The notes: generated by a model not told the origin, from the sequence alone. 64,000 bases of DNA from Streptomyces sp. MA5143a (GCF_900290235.1 NZ_OLMK01000026.1:305500-369499); one strand, 5' to 3'. Positions 1 through 10,988 are shown, counted from the stretch's first letter. Made by a program: numbers and translations.

Positions 1-1
1 C

Positions 2-436
2 CGGGAGGGCGGGCGCTTCCGCCAGACGTGGGCGGGGCCCCAGCGGGGCGACGGGCGGCCGGAGGGGACCGCGATCGTCGCCCTGCTCACCACCGAGCCG
101 GGGGACTACTCGGCGCTGCACCGGCTGCCGACCGACGAGATCTGGCACTTCCACCTCGGCGACCCCCTCCGACTGCTCCTCCTGCGCCCCGACGGCTCCT
201 CCGACACCGTCGTGCTCGGGCCGGACGTGCTCGGCGGGCAGCACGTGCAGTACGTCGTGCCCGCCGGGACCTGGATGGGCGCGCGCGTGCTGGGCGGCGA
301 CGGGGCATGGACGCTGTTCGGCTGCACGATGGCGCCGGGGTTCACCTTCGAGGGGTACGAGCACGGCGACGCGGGGGAGTTGGCGCGGCGGTACCCCGAG
401 CGGGCCGCGCTCATCGCGGAGCTGGGGAGGGAATGA
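2..436 (+). CDS. Cupin domain protein, DUF985 family (5' end missing)
   Basis: Open reading continues from the window edge with no start codon, so the N-terminus is missing; about 144 codons are visible. The sequence EIWHFHLGDPL, then a run of hydrophobic strands, then GGQHVQYVVPAG and the ending motif APGFTFEGYEHG are typical of the DUF985 group of small double-stranded beta-helix (cupin_5) proteins. The His residues of WHFH are the expected metal ligands. Members of this family have been linked loosely to sugar or nucleotide binding, but no reaction is known to me. The gene ends 15 bases before the upstream ATG option of the copper gene. Family call is good; function is unknown. Confidence 0.8.
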   Translation, partial: REGGRFRQTWAGPQRGDGRPEGTAIVALLTTEPGDYSALHRLPTDEIWHFHLGDPLRLLLLRPDGSSDTVVLGPDVLGGQHVQYVVPAGTWMGARVLGGDGAWTLFGCTMAPGFTFEGYEHGDAGELARRYPERAALIAELGRE

Positions 437-589
437 GGGCGGACGCCCGGGATGAGTGGTGAACACACGGTTCCCGGCGCCCGTACCTACTCGGAGGAAT
501 CCGAGCCGGCGACAGTGGATCCGGAGCACGACGTGGGCCGACGCAGTGACAGGGACGAGAGTCGACAGGGCGGAACCGGCGGAAGGGGC

Positions 590-2610
<2,021 letters not shown>

Positions 2611-2614
<4 letters not shown>

Positions 2615-3510
2615 GGCCCAGCCGCCCCTCGGCCCGCGCCCCCGCCCCCGCCCGCTTCCCCTCCCCCGGTCAGCAGGCGGCGCATCGTCTCCGCCGCTCG
2701 GACGGCCGCGTCGGCGCAGCAGTTGTTGAACAGCACGTGCAGCTCGTCGACCTGCTCGGCGGCGGCCCGCAACCGCGGTAGCCACGCCGTGAGTTCGGCC
2801 TCCGTGTAGTCGTGGCGGAAACGGTCCTCCTTGCTGCCGGTCCCCCAGGCGGGGCTCCGGCCGTGGAACCGTACGACGGCCAGCTCGGGCGTGGTGACGG
2901 GCGCGAGGGGCGGCAGTGAGGTGCCGAGCCCCTGGGCCATGTCGACGCCGACGGCGATGAGGCCGAGCCGGGACAGCAGGGCCCTGGTCTCGTCCGCCTG
3001 CCCGGGGCGCCACCACGCCGGGTGCCGGAACTCCACGGAGACCGGCCAGCCCGCCGTGCGCTCCGCGCACTCCGTCAGCGTCTTCTCCGCCCGCGGCCCC
3101 GGCGCCAGCCACGGCGGGAACTGGAACAACACGGCCCCCAGCCGGTCCGCGAGCCGCAACGGCTCCACGGCGTGGGCGAAGCGCTCCCAGATCCGGTCGA
3201 GCAGGCCCGGCAGAGGGGACGTCCGGTCGCGCAGGTCCTCGGGGAGCGCCGTCGGCCGGGTCGGATGGCCGGTCAGGAGCGAGAATGCCTTGACGTCGAA
3301 ACGGAATCCGGGCGGCGTCCGCTCGGCCCAGAGGACGGCGTTGCGGCGGCTGGGCAGCGCGTAGTAGCTGGAGTCGACCTCGACGACCGGGAACTGCTCG
3401 GCGTAGTACCGCAGTCGGGACTCGGCGTCGCGCCGGCCGCGCGGATACCAGCCGCCGGCCAGTAACGCGCGGTCCGTCCAGGAACAGGTACCGACCAGCA
3501 GCTCACCCAT
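2611..3510 (-). CDS. DUF72 domain protein
   Basis: A 299-residue protein with the full DUF72 (COG1801) pattern: start MGELLVGTCSWTD, then EVDSSYYALP, FRFDVKAFSLLTGHP, VLFQFPPW, SVEFRHPAWW and VVRFHGR, and a late NNCCADAA motif. The family has a TIM-barrel-like fold; no biochemical role is established. The Gly-Ala-rich tail after residue 280 is not conserved in the family as I know it. The gene stands alone on this strand and its stop overlaps that of the copper gene. Confidence 0.88.
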
Positions 3511-3602
3511 GCGGTGCCGGTTACCCGGATTCGGCCGGACGACTACTCGGCGCCACGCCGCACGGCCCCGCTCCTGCGCGGACGAGGGCCCCGGCCGGGC
3601 GG

Positions 3603-4571
3603 CTAGGCGTCGTGGGGGTCGTGCAGCGGCGCGCCCACGAGGGACTTCGACGCGGTGCCGTCCACACCGGCGGGCGGCTCCCCGGCCACCATCACCCGGT
3701 GCATGATGCGCGGGAAGTCCAGGTGCGCGGTGTCGTTGGGGGCCAGATGGACGGTGGCCCGGTTGTCCCAGAGGGCCACGGAGCCCGGCTCCCAGCGGAA
3801 GCGGACGGTGTACTCGGGGCGCGTGATCTGCTCGACGAACAGCTCAAGGAGGAGCCGGCTCTCCGCTCTGCTGACGTCGACGATGTTCTCGACGTAGTAC
3901 GGGTTGACGAAGAGGACGCGTTCGCCGGTCTCGGGGTGCACGCGGACGACGGGGTGCACCGAGGCCACCTGATGGTCCTGGAGGTGGCGCAGATACGGGT
4001 CGGGGCCGGAGCGGGCGAGATAGCCGACGCCGAGGCGGTGCTCGGCGCGCAGCCCGTCGGCGAACCGGCGTACGGGTTCGGAGAGCCCGGCGTAGGCGGT
4101 GGCCAGATCGGCCCAGGTGGTGTCGCCGCCGTACGGGGGCACCTGTTCGGCGCGCAGGAGGGTGAGGGCGGGCGGGTCGATACGGGCGGTGTGGTCGCCG
4201 TGCCAGCCGCGCAGGGTGGAGTGGCGGCGGCGCTCCAGCCATTCGGCCTGGTCCATGCCGTGCTTGCGGCCCAGCTCCTGGCGGTCGGCGGTCGTCTCGA
4301 TCTCGGGGTACTCCGCGGGTGACACCGAGCCGCGCGAGCGGAGCCGGATCGGCTCCCCGAAGCGCCGCGCGAACGCGATCTGCCCGGCGTGGTCCAGCCG
4401 CTGCCCCCGGAAGAACACGACCTTCCAGCGCAGCAGCACCGAGCGGATCCCGTCGACCGTGCGGTCGTCCAGGGGCCCGGAGAGGTCCACGCCGTGGATC
4501 TCGGCGCCGATGTACCCCGAGGCGGGGCGTACGTCGAGCCCGTCGACGGCTCCCGTGCTGTCGCTGTTCAT
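3603..4571 (-). CDS. TauD/TfdA family Fe(II)/2-oxoglutarate dioxygenase
   Basis: A 322-residue protein of normal TauD length. The metal-binding facial triad is visible as H124 and D126 (in GWHGDH) and distal H275 (RATVHLAP); an Arg after it (R288 or R292 in PRIMHRVM) would bind 2-oxoglutarate. Known members hydroxylate taurine, alkyl sulfates or herbicide ethers, and related ones act in peptide biosynthesis. The substrate cannot be told from the sequence, and no sulfur-transport genes lie nearby. WHGD replaces the commoner WHTD. The gene appears monocistronic. Confidence 0.88.
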   Translation of the reverse strand: MNSDSTGAVDGLDVRPASGYIGAEIHGVDLSGPLDDRTVDGIRSVLLRWKVVFFRGQRLDHAGQIAFARRFGEPIRLRSRGSVSPAEYPEIETTADRQELGRKHGMDQAEWLERRRHSTLRGWHGDHTARIDPPALTLLRAEQVPPYGGDTTWADLATAYAGLSEPVRRFADGLRAEHRLGVGYLARSGPDPYLRHLQDHQVASVHPVVRVHPETGERVLFVNPYYVENIVDVSRAESRLLLELFVEQITRPEYTVRFRWEPGSVALWDNRATVHLAPNDTAHLDFPRIMHRVMVAGEPPAGVDGTASKSLVGAPLHDPHDA

Positions 4572-4762
4572 CGCTCACCTTTCATCGCTCACCGTTTCCC
4601 GCTTGGGGACCTACCCGCCCCGCGGCCCCTTTCAGCCGGGCACGAGCCCGGCGGGCCGCGCCGTACCTACCGAGAGCCGCCGGTCGGCGCGGTCGGAGAC
4701 GTAGGCTCCGACGGCGAGAAGTCGAACGGTGATCCGGGAAGTTGTTGATGGGAGATCACGTC

Positions 4763-5653
4763 ATGAGCGACAAGCCGACCGTCGGCGTTCTGGGCACCGG
4801 CATCATGGGGGCCGCGATGGCCCGCAACCTCGCCCGGACCGGACACCCCGTCCGCGCGTGGAACCGCACCCGTGAGAAGGCCGAGCCGCTGACCGCCGAC
4901 GGCGTCCACGTCGTTGACACCCCCGCCGAGGCCGTCCGGGACGCCGATGTCGTCCTCACGATGCTGTACGACGGGGCGACCGTGCGGGACGTGATGCGCG
5001 AGGCGGGGCCGGCCCTGCGCGCGGGCGCCGCCTGGGTACAGTCCACCACCGCCGGGCTGGAGGACGTCGCCGAACTGGCCGCCCTGGCAGGCGAACACGG
5101 CCTGGTGTACTACGACGCCCCGGTCCTCGGCACCCGGCAACCCGCCGAGGCCGGGCAGCTGACGGTCCTCGCGGCCGGCCCGGCGGCGGGGCGGGACACG
5201 GTGACGCCCGTCCTCGACGCCGTGGGCGCCCGTACGGTGTGGACCGGTGAGGACGGCGCGGCAGGCACCGCCACCCGGCTCAAGCTCGTCGCCAACAGCT
5301 GGGTGCTCGCCGCCACCAACGCGGCCGGGGAGACACTCGCCCTGGCCAAGGCCCTCGGTGTCGACCCGCGGTCCTTCTTCGAGATCATCGACGGCGGACC
5401 CCTCGACATGGGTTATCTGCGCGCCAAGTCCGCGCTCATCCTCGACGACAGGCTGTCCCCGGCGTCCTTCGCCGTGGCCACCGCCGCCAAGGACGCCCGG
5501 CTGATCGTCGAGGAGGGACAGCGCCACGGGGTCCGCCTCGACGTGGCCGAGGCCGGCGCCGAACGCCTCACCCGCGCCGCCGCGCAAGGCCACGCCGACG
5601 AAGACATGGCCGCCGCGTATTTCGCCAGCTTCGACGAGACCGCGGAGAAGTAA
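4763..5653 (+). CDS. NAD(P)-dependent beta-hydroxyacid dehydrogenase
   Basis: A 296-residue member of the 3-hydroxyisobutyrate dehydrogenase family. The Rossmann motif GVLGTGIMGAAMARNL is at residues 8-23, the substrate-binding stretch at 115-131, and the catalytic Lys174 with Asn178 sits in TRLKLVANSW. A second conserved Lys is in the late KDARL motif. The usual D-V-SGG substrate motif is replaced by DAPVLGTRQPAEAGQL, as in imine-reductase-like and glyoxylate-reductase-like relatives, so the substrate is uncertain. Start chosen at ATG 4763 because GGAG at 4751-4754 is well spaced from it; ATG 4748 is the alternative. Confidence 0.85.
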   Translation: MSDKPTVGVLGTGIMGAAMARNLARTGHPVRAWNRTREKAEPLTADGVHVVDTPAEAVRDADVVLTMLYDGATVRDVMREAGPALRAGAAWVQSTTAGLEDVAELAALAGEHGLVYYDAPVLGTRQPAEAGQLTVLAAGPAAGRDTVTPVLDAVGARTVWTGEDGAAGTATRLKLVANSWVLAATNAAGETLALAKALGVDPRSFFEIIDGGPLDMGYLRAKSALILDDRLSPASFAVATAAKDARLIVEEGQRHGVRLDVAEAGAERLTRAAAQGHADEDMAAAYFASFDETAEK

Positions 5654-5659
5654 GGGGAC

Positions 5660-6375
5660 CCCTCCCGGGCCGGGGCCCCATCCGGTGCCGGTGCCGGTGC
5701 CCTCCCGGGCCGGTGCCGGTGCCCTCCCGGGCCGGTGCCGTCATCTCCGGGCCGGGGCCTATCCCGAGCCGGGGCCTGTCCCGGGCCGAGGCCCTCATCC
5801 CCGAGCTGGGGCCGTCATCCCCGGGCCGGGACCCATCCCGGGCCGAGGCTCTCATCCTCGGGCGGGACTCATTTCCGGGCCGGGACCCCTTCCCGGGCCG
5901 GGTCCTATCCCGGGCCGGGACCCATCCCGGCCGGGGCCCATCCCGGCCGGGGCCCTCATCCTCGGGCGGGACTCATTTCCGGGCCGGGACCCCTCCCTGG
6001 GGCCGGGTCCTATCCCGGGCCGGGACCCATCCCGGCCCGAGGCTCTCATCCTCGGGCGGGACTCATTTCCGGGCCGGGACCCCTCCCCGGGGCCGGGTCC
6101 TATCCCGCGCCGGACCCATCCCGGCCGGGGCCCTCATCCTCGGCCGGGACCCCTTCCCGGGCCGGGTCCTATCCTGAGCCGGGACCCATCCCGGCCGGGG
6201 CCCTCATCCTCGGCCGGGACCCCTCCCCGGGCCGGGTCCTATCCCGAGCCGGGGCCCATCCCCGAGCCGGGGCCCATCCCCGTGCCGGCACTCACCCCCG
6301 TGCCGGCACCCATCCCCGAGCCGGCACCCATCCCCGAGCCGGCACCCATCCCCGAGCCGGGACCCACCCCGAGAC
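5660..6375. repeat. G+C-rich tandem repeat block of about 0.7 kb
   Basis: The whole gap between the dehydrogenase and the antiporter consists of imperfect CCGGGCCGGG, CCCATCCC and CCTATCCC modules. A higher-order unit of about 80-105 bases (roughly CTCATCCTCGG, GGACTCATTTCCGGG, GACCCCTCCC, GGTCCTATCCC, GACCCATCCC) recurs at about 5850, 5950, 6045, 6130 and 6205. The final part is a shorter 18-base unit (CCCATCCCCGAGCCGGCA type). All three forward frames lack stops because of composition, giving Pro-Gly-Arg nonsense. No ribosome binding site or family signal supports a gene. Confidence 0.9.
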
Positions 6376-6376
6376 C

Positions 6377-7765
6377 TCAGGGCCGCTCGGCGGTGTCCCG
6401 TTCCTCCGCCGTCGGCAGGACGTCGTGCGCCGTTCCGGTCAGGGACGCGGAGTCCGACGGCGCACCGCCGTCCGCCGTGGCGGTGGCGACCGCCGGCTGC
6501 CCGGCTGCCGGCTTGCCCAGCCGCCCCGTCACCCACAGGGCGACCGGCTCGGTGAAGCGGGCGGTCAGCGGGCCCGCGATGACCAGGATCAGGACGTACG
6601 CGGTGGCCAGCGGTCCGAGGGACGGTTCGATGCCGGCGGTGACGGCGAGCCCGGCGATGACGATGGAGAACTCGCCGCGCGCGACCAGCGTGCCGCCCGC
6701 CCGCCAGCGGCCCTTCGCGGAGATCCCGGCCCGGCGGGCCGCCCAGTACCCGGTGGCGATCTTCGTCAGCGCGGTGACGACGGCCAGCACGAGCGCGGGC
6801 AGCAGCACCGGCGGGATGCTCGCCGGATCGGTGTGGAGGCCGAAGAAGACGAAGAACACGGCGGCGAACAGATCCCGCAGGGGCGCCAGCAGACTGTGCG
6901 CCCCCTCGGCGACCTCCCCGGACAGCGCGATGCCGACGAGGAACGCGCCCACCGCCGCGGACACCTGGAGCTGCTGAGCGAGTCCGGCGACCACGAGCGT
7001 CAACCCCAGCACGACCAGCAGCAGCTTCTCGGGGTCGTCGTTGGAGACGAAGCGGGAGATGTGACGCCCGTACCGCACCGCGACCAGCAGGACGAGCCCG
7101 GCCGTGCCCAGGGCGATGGCGAGGGTCGCGCTGCCCGCCGCGAGCCCCACCCCGGCGAGCAGGGCGGTGACGATCGGCAGATAGACGGCCATGGAGAGGT
7201 CCTCGAGGACCAGGATGCTCAGGATGACCGGCGTCTCGCGGTTGCCGAGCCGCCCCAGGTCGCCGAGGACCTTCGCGATGACACCGGAGGAGGAGATCCA
7301 GGTGACACCGGCGAGCACGACGGCGGCGACCGGGCCCCAGCCCAGCAGCAACGCCATCGCCGCGCCGGGCAGCGCGTTGAGCGCGGCGTCCACCAGACCG
7401 GCCGGGTACTGGGTCTTGAGGTTGGAGACGAGATCGCTGGCGGTGTACTCCAGGCCGAGCATGAGCAGCAGCAGGATCACGCCGATCTCGGCGCCGATCG
7501 CCACGAACTCCTCGCTCGTGCCGAGCGGCAGCAGCCCGCCCTCCCCGAAGGCGAGCCCGGCCAGCAGATACAGGGGGATGGGCGAGAGCCGGAACCGGGC
7601 GGCGAACCGCCCGAGCAGCCCGAGTCCGAGGATGATCGCGCCGAACTCGATGAGGAAGACGGCGGAGGAGTGCCCGGAGGACTCGGCGGCGAGTCGCACG
7701 GGCGAGGCGAGCTGCTGGGGAGCCTGGGCGGCGAGGGACGCGGAGAGCTGAGCGGAGAGGTGCAT
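6377..7765 (-). CDS. Cation:proton antiporter, CPA2/KefB family membrane subunit
   Basis: A 462-residue protein with 11-12 hydrophobic helices and the CPA2 signature, including LEYTASDL in the early core, VLEDLSMAVYLP (the conserved Asp of the ion site), VGAFLVGIALSG and GEFSIVIAGLA. It has no C-terminal TrkA-N domain; that control is supplied by the RCK_C subunit encoded just upstream. Start is ATG 7765, 7 bases after that gene's stop; longer readings would overlap it. The pair looks like Bacillus KhtT-KhtU and the Streptomyces CpeA-CpeB antiporter, which exports K+ or Na+ in exchange for protons. The ion cannot be decided from sequence. The C-terminal 40 residues are low complexity. Confidence 0.88.
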   Translation of the reverse strand: MHLSAQLSASLAAQAPQQLASPVRLAAESSGHSSAVFLIEFGAIILGLGLLGRFAARFRLSPIPLYLLAGLAFGEGGLLPLGTSEEFVAIGAEIGVILLLLMLGLEYTASDLVSNLKTQYPAGLVDAALNALPGAAMALLLGWGPVAAVVLAGVTWISSSGVIAKVLGDLGRLGNRETPVILSILVLEDLSMAVYLPIVTALLAGVGLAAGSATLAIALGTAGLVLLVAVRYGRHISRFVSNDDPEKLLLVVLGLTLVVAGLAQQLQVSAAVGAFLVGIALSGEVAEGAHSLLAPLRDLFAAVFFVFFGLHTDPASIPPVLLPALVLAVVTALTKIATGYWAARRAGISAKGRWRAGGTLVARGEFSIVIAGLAVTAGIEPSLGPLATAYVLILVIAGPLTARFTEPVALWVTGRLGKPAAGQPAVATATADGGAPSDSASLTGTAHDVLPTAEERDTAERP

Positions 7766-7772
7766 GGGCCGC

Positions 7773-8285
7773 TCACTCCCGGCCGAGTATCGCGGCGGCC
7801 GCCCCCACACCCTCACGGGTGCCGATCACGATGAGGGTGTCCCCGCCGGCCAGCCGGAAGTCCGGTGCCGGTGACGGAATCGCCTCCGCCCGCCGCAGCA
7901 CGGCCACGATGGACGCGCCCGTGTCGGTCCGCATCCGGGTGTCCCCGAGGACCCGCCCGTTCCAGTACGACGTCGAGGCCAGTTCGATCCGCTCGGCGAC
8001 CAGGCCCAGTTCCGTCGTGGACAGCAGGTTGGGGCTGTGGTGGTCCGGCATCAACGCGTCCACGAGGGCCGTCGCCTCGCTCCCCGTCAGCCGTACCGAC
8101 AGCGCGCACGCGTCGGGATCGTCCTCCCGGTACGCGCTGAACGTCCGTGACCCGTCCCGGTGCGCCACGACCGAAAGCCGCCGGTGCTCACGGGTGTTGA
8201 GGTCGTACCGCACACCGATCCCCGGCAACGGCGTACTGCTGAGGCGCGGAGCACCCACGGCTGGCCCCCTGTCTGGTTCGGACAT
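7773..8285 (-). CDS. Regulatory RCK_C (TrkA-C) subunit of the antiporter, KhtT/CpeA-like
   Basis: A 170-residue soluble protein. Residues 20-85 form the N-terminal KhtT-type domain (LPGIGVRYDLNTREHRRLSVVAHRDG), and residues 90-168 form an RCK_C domain ending FRLAGGDTLIVIGTREGVGAAAAIL. In KhtT and in CpeA of S. venezuelae this domain binds c-di-AMP and controls the partner antiporter; that role here is by homology. It is the first gene of a two-gene operon, 7 bases before the antiporter ATG, so coupled translation is likely. I omit a symbol because streptomycetes can carry more than one such pair. Confidence 0.85.
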   Translation of the reverse strand: MSEPDRGPAVGAPRLSSTPLPGIGVRYDLNTREHRRLSVVAHRDGSRTFSAYREDDPDACALSVRLTGSEATALVDALMPDHHSPNLLSTTELGLVAERIELASTSYWNGRVLGDTRMRTDTGASIVAVLRRAEAIPSPAPDFRLAGGDTLIVIGTREGVGAAAAILGRE

Positions 8286-8523
8286 GTCTTCGGAAACCCG
8301 ATGGGTGCCACCCTAACGAGACCCGAGACGGCCTGGCCGAGGCGAGATTGAGTCCCCGATGGGACAATCCCCGTCCGGCCCCTCCGGCGTTGACGCCGGT
8401 GACCTGCCCAGTACCCCCCTGTCGGCGGTCATGCGGACCGAGGCCGTCGACATCCGCCGCCGCGCCCGCTCCGGCCGCGGCTCCGCCCGGGCAGCGGGGG
8501 AAGGACCGAAAGGAAGCGCAGGC

Positions 8524-8967
8524 ATGATCCAGTGGGTGTCCCTGGCCACCGGCCCCCGCCCCGTACCCCAGCCCGTCTCCACACCGCTGGTGTGGGCCAC
8601 GGCGTTCGCCGGCGCGATGGCGCTGGTCGCCCTCCTCAACGCCTTGGTCGGCACGGACCGCCCCGGCCTGGCCCTGACCGCGCTGTCCCTGCTGTCCGCG
8701 CTGCTCGGCGTCTACGCCCGCTTCACCGCCGCCCCCGGCACGGCCGCCCTGTGCTGGCTCTTCCTCAACGGCTTCGCCATACCGCCGGTCGGCGTCCTCA
8801 CCTGGGCCAACCCCCGCGACATGTTCTGGCTGGTCTGCCTCCTCACGGCGGCCCTCACCGGCACGACCCTGGCCCGCCTCCTCCAGGCCCGAGCGGCCTA
8901 CCGCCGCCTCACCACCAGCGTCCTGCCGCGCACCCAGGAGCCGGGGGACTGGCCGGGGGACGTGTGA
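8524..8967 (+). CDS. Small membrane protein, four predicted helices
   Basis: A 147-residue protein with hydrophobic segments near residues 20-40, 45-65, 70-90 and 98-118, and short polar ends; no family recognised. ATG at 8524 was preferred over the upstream ATG at 8359 because AAGGAAG (8510-8516) is well placed before it, and the extra 55 residues of the longer form are low-complexity Arg/Gly/Ser. It is divergent from the antiporter operon. Possibly a general Streptomyces DUF membrane protein. Confidence 0.65.
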   Translation: MIQWVSLATGPRPVPQPVSTPLVWATAFAGAMALVALLNALVGTDRPGLALTALSLLSALLGVYARFTAAPGTAALCWLFLNGFAIPPVGVLTWANPRDMFWLVCLLTAALTGTTLARLLQARAAYRRLTTSVLPRTQEPGDWPGDV

Positions 8968-8998
8968 ACGGCAGCCCGCGCCCTGCGACCGCCGGGGT

Positions 8999-10263
8999 TC
9001 AGCGCCGGTAGGCGGTGACGGCGACGGCGGGCAGGACCGCGAGTGCGAGGACACCGCCGGTGAGGGCGAGGACGGGGTAGCCGGAGGCGGCGACGACCAG
9101 GCCCGAGCTGATGCCGCCGGTGGCACCGGCGACGGCGATGGAGACGTCGACCATGCCCTGCGTCCTGGCGCGGGTGGCGAGCGGCACGGCGTCGGTGATG
9201 ATCGCGGTGCCCGACACGAGGCCGAAGTTCCAGCCGAGACCCAGCAGCGCCAGGGCCAGCGCGAGGAGGGCGACGGAGTCGCCGGGCGCGGTGGCGGCGA
9301 GCAGCCCGGAGGCGAGCAGGGTGAGGCCGGAGGCGGCCGCGATCCGCAGTCGGCCGAAGCGGTCGACGAGCCAGCCCGTCAGCGGCGAGGGCAGATACAT
9401 GGCGGCGATGTGGACGGCGATCACGACGCCGGAGGCGGCGGTGCCGTGGCCGTGGTCGTGCAGATGCACCGGCGTCATCGTCATGATCGCGACCATGACG
9501 AGCTGGGTGAGGACCATGATCAGCGCCCCGAGGACCACGCCGCCGCGGCCTTCGCGGTCGGTGGTGCCCGTGGTGGTCCCGTCGGCGGGGGCGCCTCCCT
9601 CCGGCCCGGCGTCGGCGAGGGCACGGGCCGTGAGCAGTGGATCGGGCGCAGTCGGACGGCGAGGACGAGCGCGGCGAGCGCGTAGGCGACACCGGACAGC
9701 AGGAACGGGCCGGCCAGCCCGGGGATGCCGAGCTTCTCGGCGAAGGTGCCGGTGGGGGCTGCGAGGTTGGGTCCGGCGACGCCCCCGAGGGTGGTGGCGA
9801 CCAGCACGGTGGACACGGCCCGGGCGCGGTGGTCGCGGGGCGCGAGGTCGGCCCCGGCGTAGCGGGCCTGGAGGTTGGTGGCGGTTCCGGCACCGTAGAC
9901 GAACAGGGCGACGAACAGCAGGACGGGGCTGTCCAGGACGGCGGCGGTGATGACGCCGAGGCTGCCGACGGCCCCCGTGAGGTAACCGGCGGCCAGTCCG
10001 GGCCGACGCCCGTGGCGCTGGGAGACCCGACCGACGACGACGGCGGTCAACGCGGACCCCGCGGTGAACAGCGCACTCGGCAACCCGGCGAGACCGGTGG
10101 CACCGAGCATGTCCTGGGCGAGCAGCGCCCCCACGGTGACACCGGCGGCGAGCCCGGCCCCGGAAAGAACCTGAGAAGCGACCAACACCCGCAACACCCG
10201 GCGCTGCACGACGGCGGCGTCGGGCAGAACACCGGTCGTACGGTCGGACGCGATCCTGTTCAT
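8999..10263 (-). pseudogene. MFS transporter with a single-base frameshift
   Basis: The start at 10263 (MNRIASDRTTG) leads into a normal MFS N-terminal half (VASQVLSGAGLAAGVTVGALLAQ, then the loop motif GRVSQRHGRRPGLAAGY). The frame breaks at about 9640, after VRLRP. The second half continues one frame over as DPLLTARALADAG, then six further helices including LTGWLVDRFGRLR, ending at 8999. Restoring one G/C near 9635-9642 would give a single protein of about 420 residues. Either a true inactivating deletion or a sequencing error. GAGGGAGG precedes the start. It is the last gene of a three-gene minus-strand cluster. Confidence 0.8.
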
Positions 10264-10270
10264 GCCTCCC

Positions 10271-10525
10271 TCATCCGATCTGCCACAGCCGACCGTCACT
10301 GCCCTCGCGGCTCCGACGAAGAGACCCACGTTGCCCCGCTGGTGGCTGGTGGCTGGTGGCTGGTGGCTGGTCGCTGGTCGCTGGTCGCTGGTCGTAGAAG
10401 CGTAGGGCGACACGCGATTCCTGGACCCCTTCGCGTACACGATCCAACTGAGCGAGGCGGCAGCGCGGGCACCGGAGATCCCGAGGCCCGCCCGGCTCCA
10501 CCCGCCGCTCCACGATGAACTCCAT
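10271..10525 (-). CDS. Small hypothetical protein with repeat-encoded tail
   Basis: An 84-residue reading that fits neatly between its neighbours: it starts 9 bases after the upstream gene's stop and ends 7 bases before the MFS start codon, whose ribosome binding site overlaps its end. Residues 1-45 include a CPRC motif (LRCPRCRLAQLD), possibly a half zinc-binding site. Residues 46-67 are written by a heptanucleotide repeat and are probably disordered. No family recognised. The operon-like fit is the main support. Confidence 0.4.
   Translation of the reverse strand: MEFIVERRVEPGGPRDLRCPRCRLAQLDRVREGVQESRVALRFYDQRPATSDQPPATSHQPPAGQRGSLRRSREGSDGRLWQIG
10338..10393. repeat. Heptanucleotide tandem repeat, 8 units
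   Basis: Four GCTGGTG units followed by four GCTGGTC units, perfect in register. A 7-base unit shifts the reading frame with each unit gained or lost, so the small reading frame that crosses it would change its C-terminus with copy number. Confidence 0.95.
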
Positions 10526-10534
10526 GCGGAGAGG

Positions 10535-10870
10535 TCAGAGTGTGTGCGGCCCCCCTTCGTGCTCCGCGAGGAAGTCGTCGAGCAGCGCGAAAAGTGTCGT
10601 GATGACACGTTCTTCCTGCTCGGGTGAGAGCTGCCAGTGATCCCAGGGTTCATCGGGAAGCGCGATGTGACGGACCAGACCCATCCACGCGTGGTTGCAT
10701 TCCCGGCCGCGCTTGGCCACCAGCCAGTCACGCCAGCCGTCGAGCCCGCGGCCGCCGTGCCGCCGGGCGTGGGCGTCGTAGCCGATCAAGAAGCTCTCCA
10801 CGCGGGCGAGCGTGGCCCGACCCACGAACACCTCGGGGCCCTCGGACACGAAGGCCCAGTACTCGCGCAC
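10535..10870 (-). CDS. Conserved hypothetical protein
   Basis: A 111-residue acidic and aromatic-rich protein (MREYWAFVSEGPEVFVGRA, a middle GGRGLDGWRDWLVAKRG, and an end-region EERVITTLFALLDDFLAEHEG). It reads like a streptomycete conserved protein of unknown function. It is first in the minus-strand cluster with the small repeat-tailed gene and the MFS transporter. Its start lies 40 bases from the tRNA-Ser-derived hairpin, marking the edge of the core chromosome here. Confidence 0.6.
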   Translation of the reverse strand: MREYWAFVSEGPEVFVGRATLARVESFLIGYDAHARRHGGRGLDGWRDWLVAKRGRECNHAWMGLVRHIALPDEPWDHWQLSPEQEERVITTLFALLDDFLAEHEGGPHTL

Positions 10871-10910
10871 TCATGTCCCTGAGATTCACTCGCCCACCCT
10901 TCCGCAACGT

Positions 10911-10944
10911 CGAAGGGCCCCACCGCGAACGGTGGGGCCCTTCG
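10911..10944. terminator. Perfect 15-bp hairpin
   Basis: Arms 10911-10925 and 10930-10944 (CGAAGGGCCCCACCG and its complement) around a CGAA loop. It occupies the same place relative to the tRNA-Ser fragment at 10961 as the terminator hairpin does next to the intact tRNA-Ser. It was probably copied along with that tRNA end. Confidence 0.75.
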
Positions 10945-10960
10945 ACATCGTGCCCGGTGA

Positions 10961-10988
10961 GGCACTGGCGGAGGATACGAGATTCGAC
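10961..10988 (-). repeat. tRNA-Ser 3'-end fragment (shortest att-like copy)
   Basis: GGCGGAGGATACGAGATTCG matches the acceptor/T-stem end of the intact tRNA-Ser at 23227-23311, in the same orientation. It abuts a PIN-domain gene remnant whose reading runs straight into it. This is the outermost of the tRNA-Ser-derived repeats. Confidence 0.7.

Noticed and set aside
5660..6375. CRISPR-like array
   Set aside because: Units are contiguous and vary in length; there are no unique spacers of constant size and no cas genes.
5685..7834. Long forward reading frames of 430 and 699 codons across the repeat block and the antiporter gene
   Set aside because: They are open because of repeat and codon composition; the translation is Pro-Gly-Arg nonsense followed by the antisense of a clear antiporter gene.
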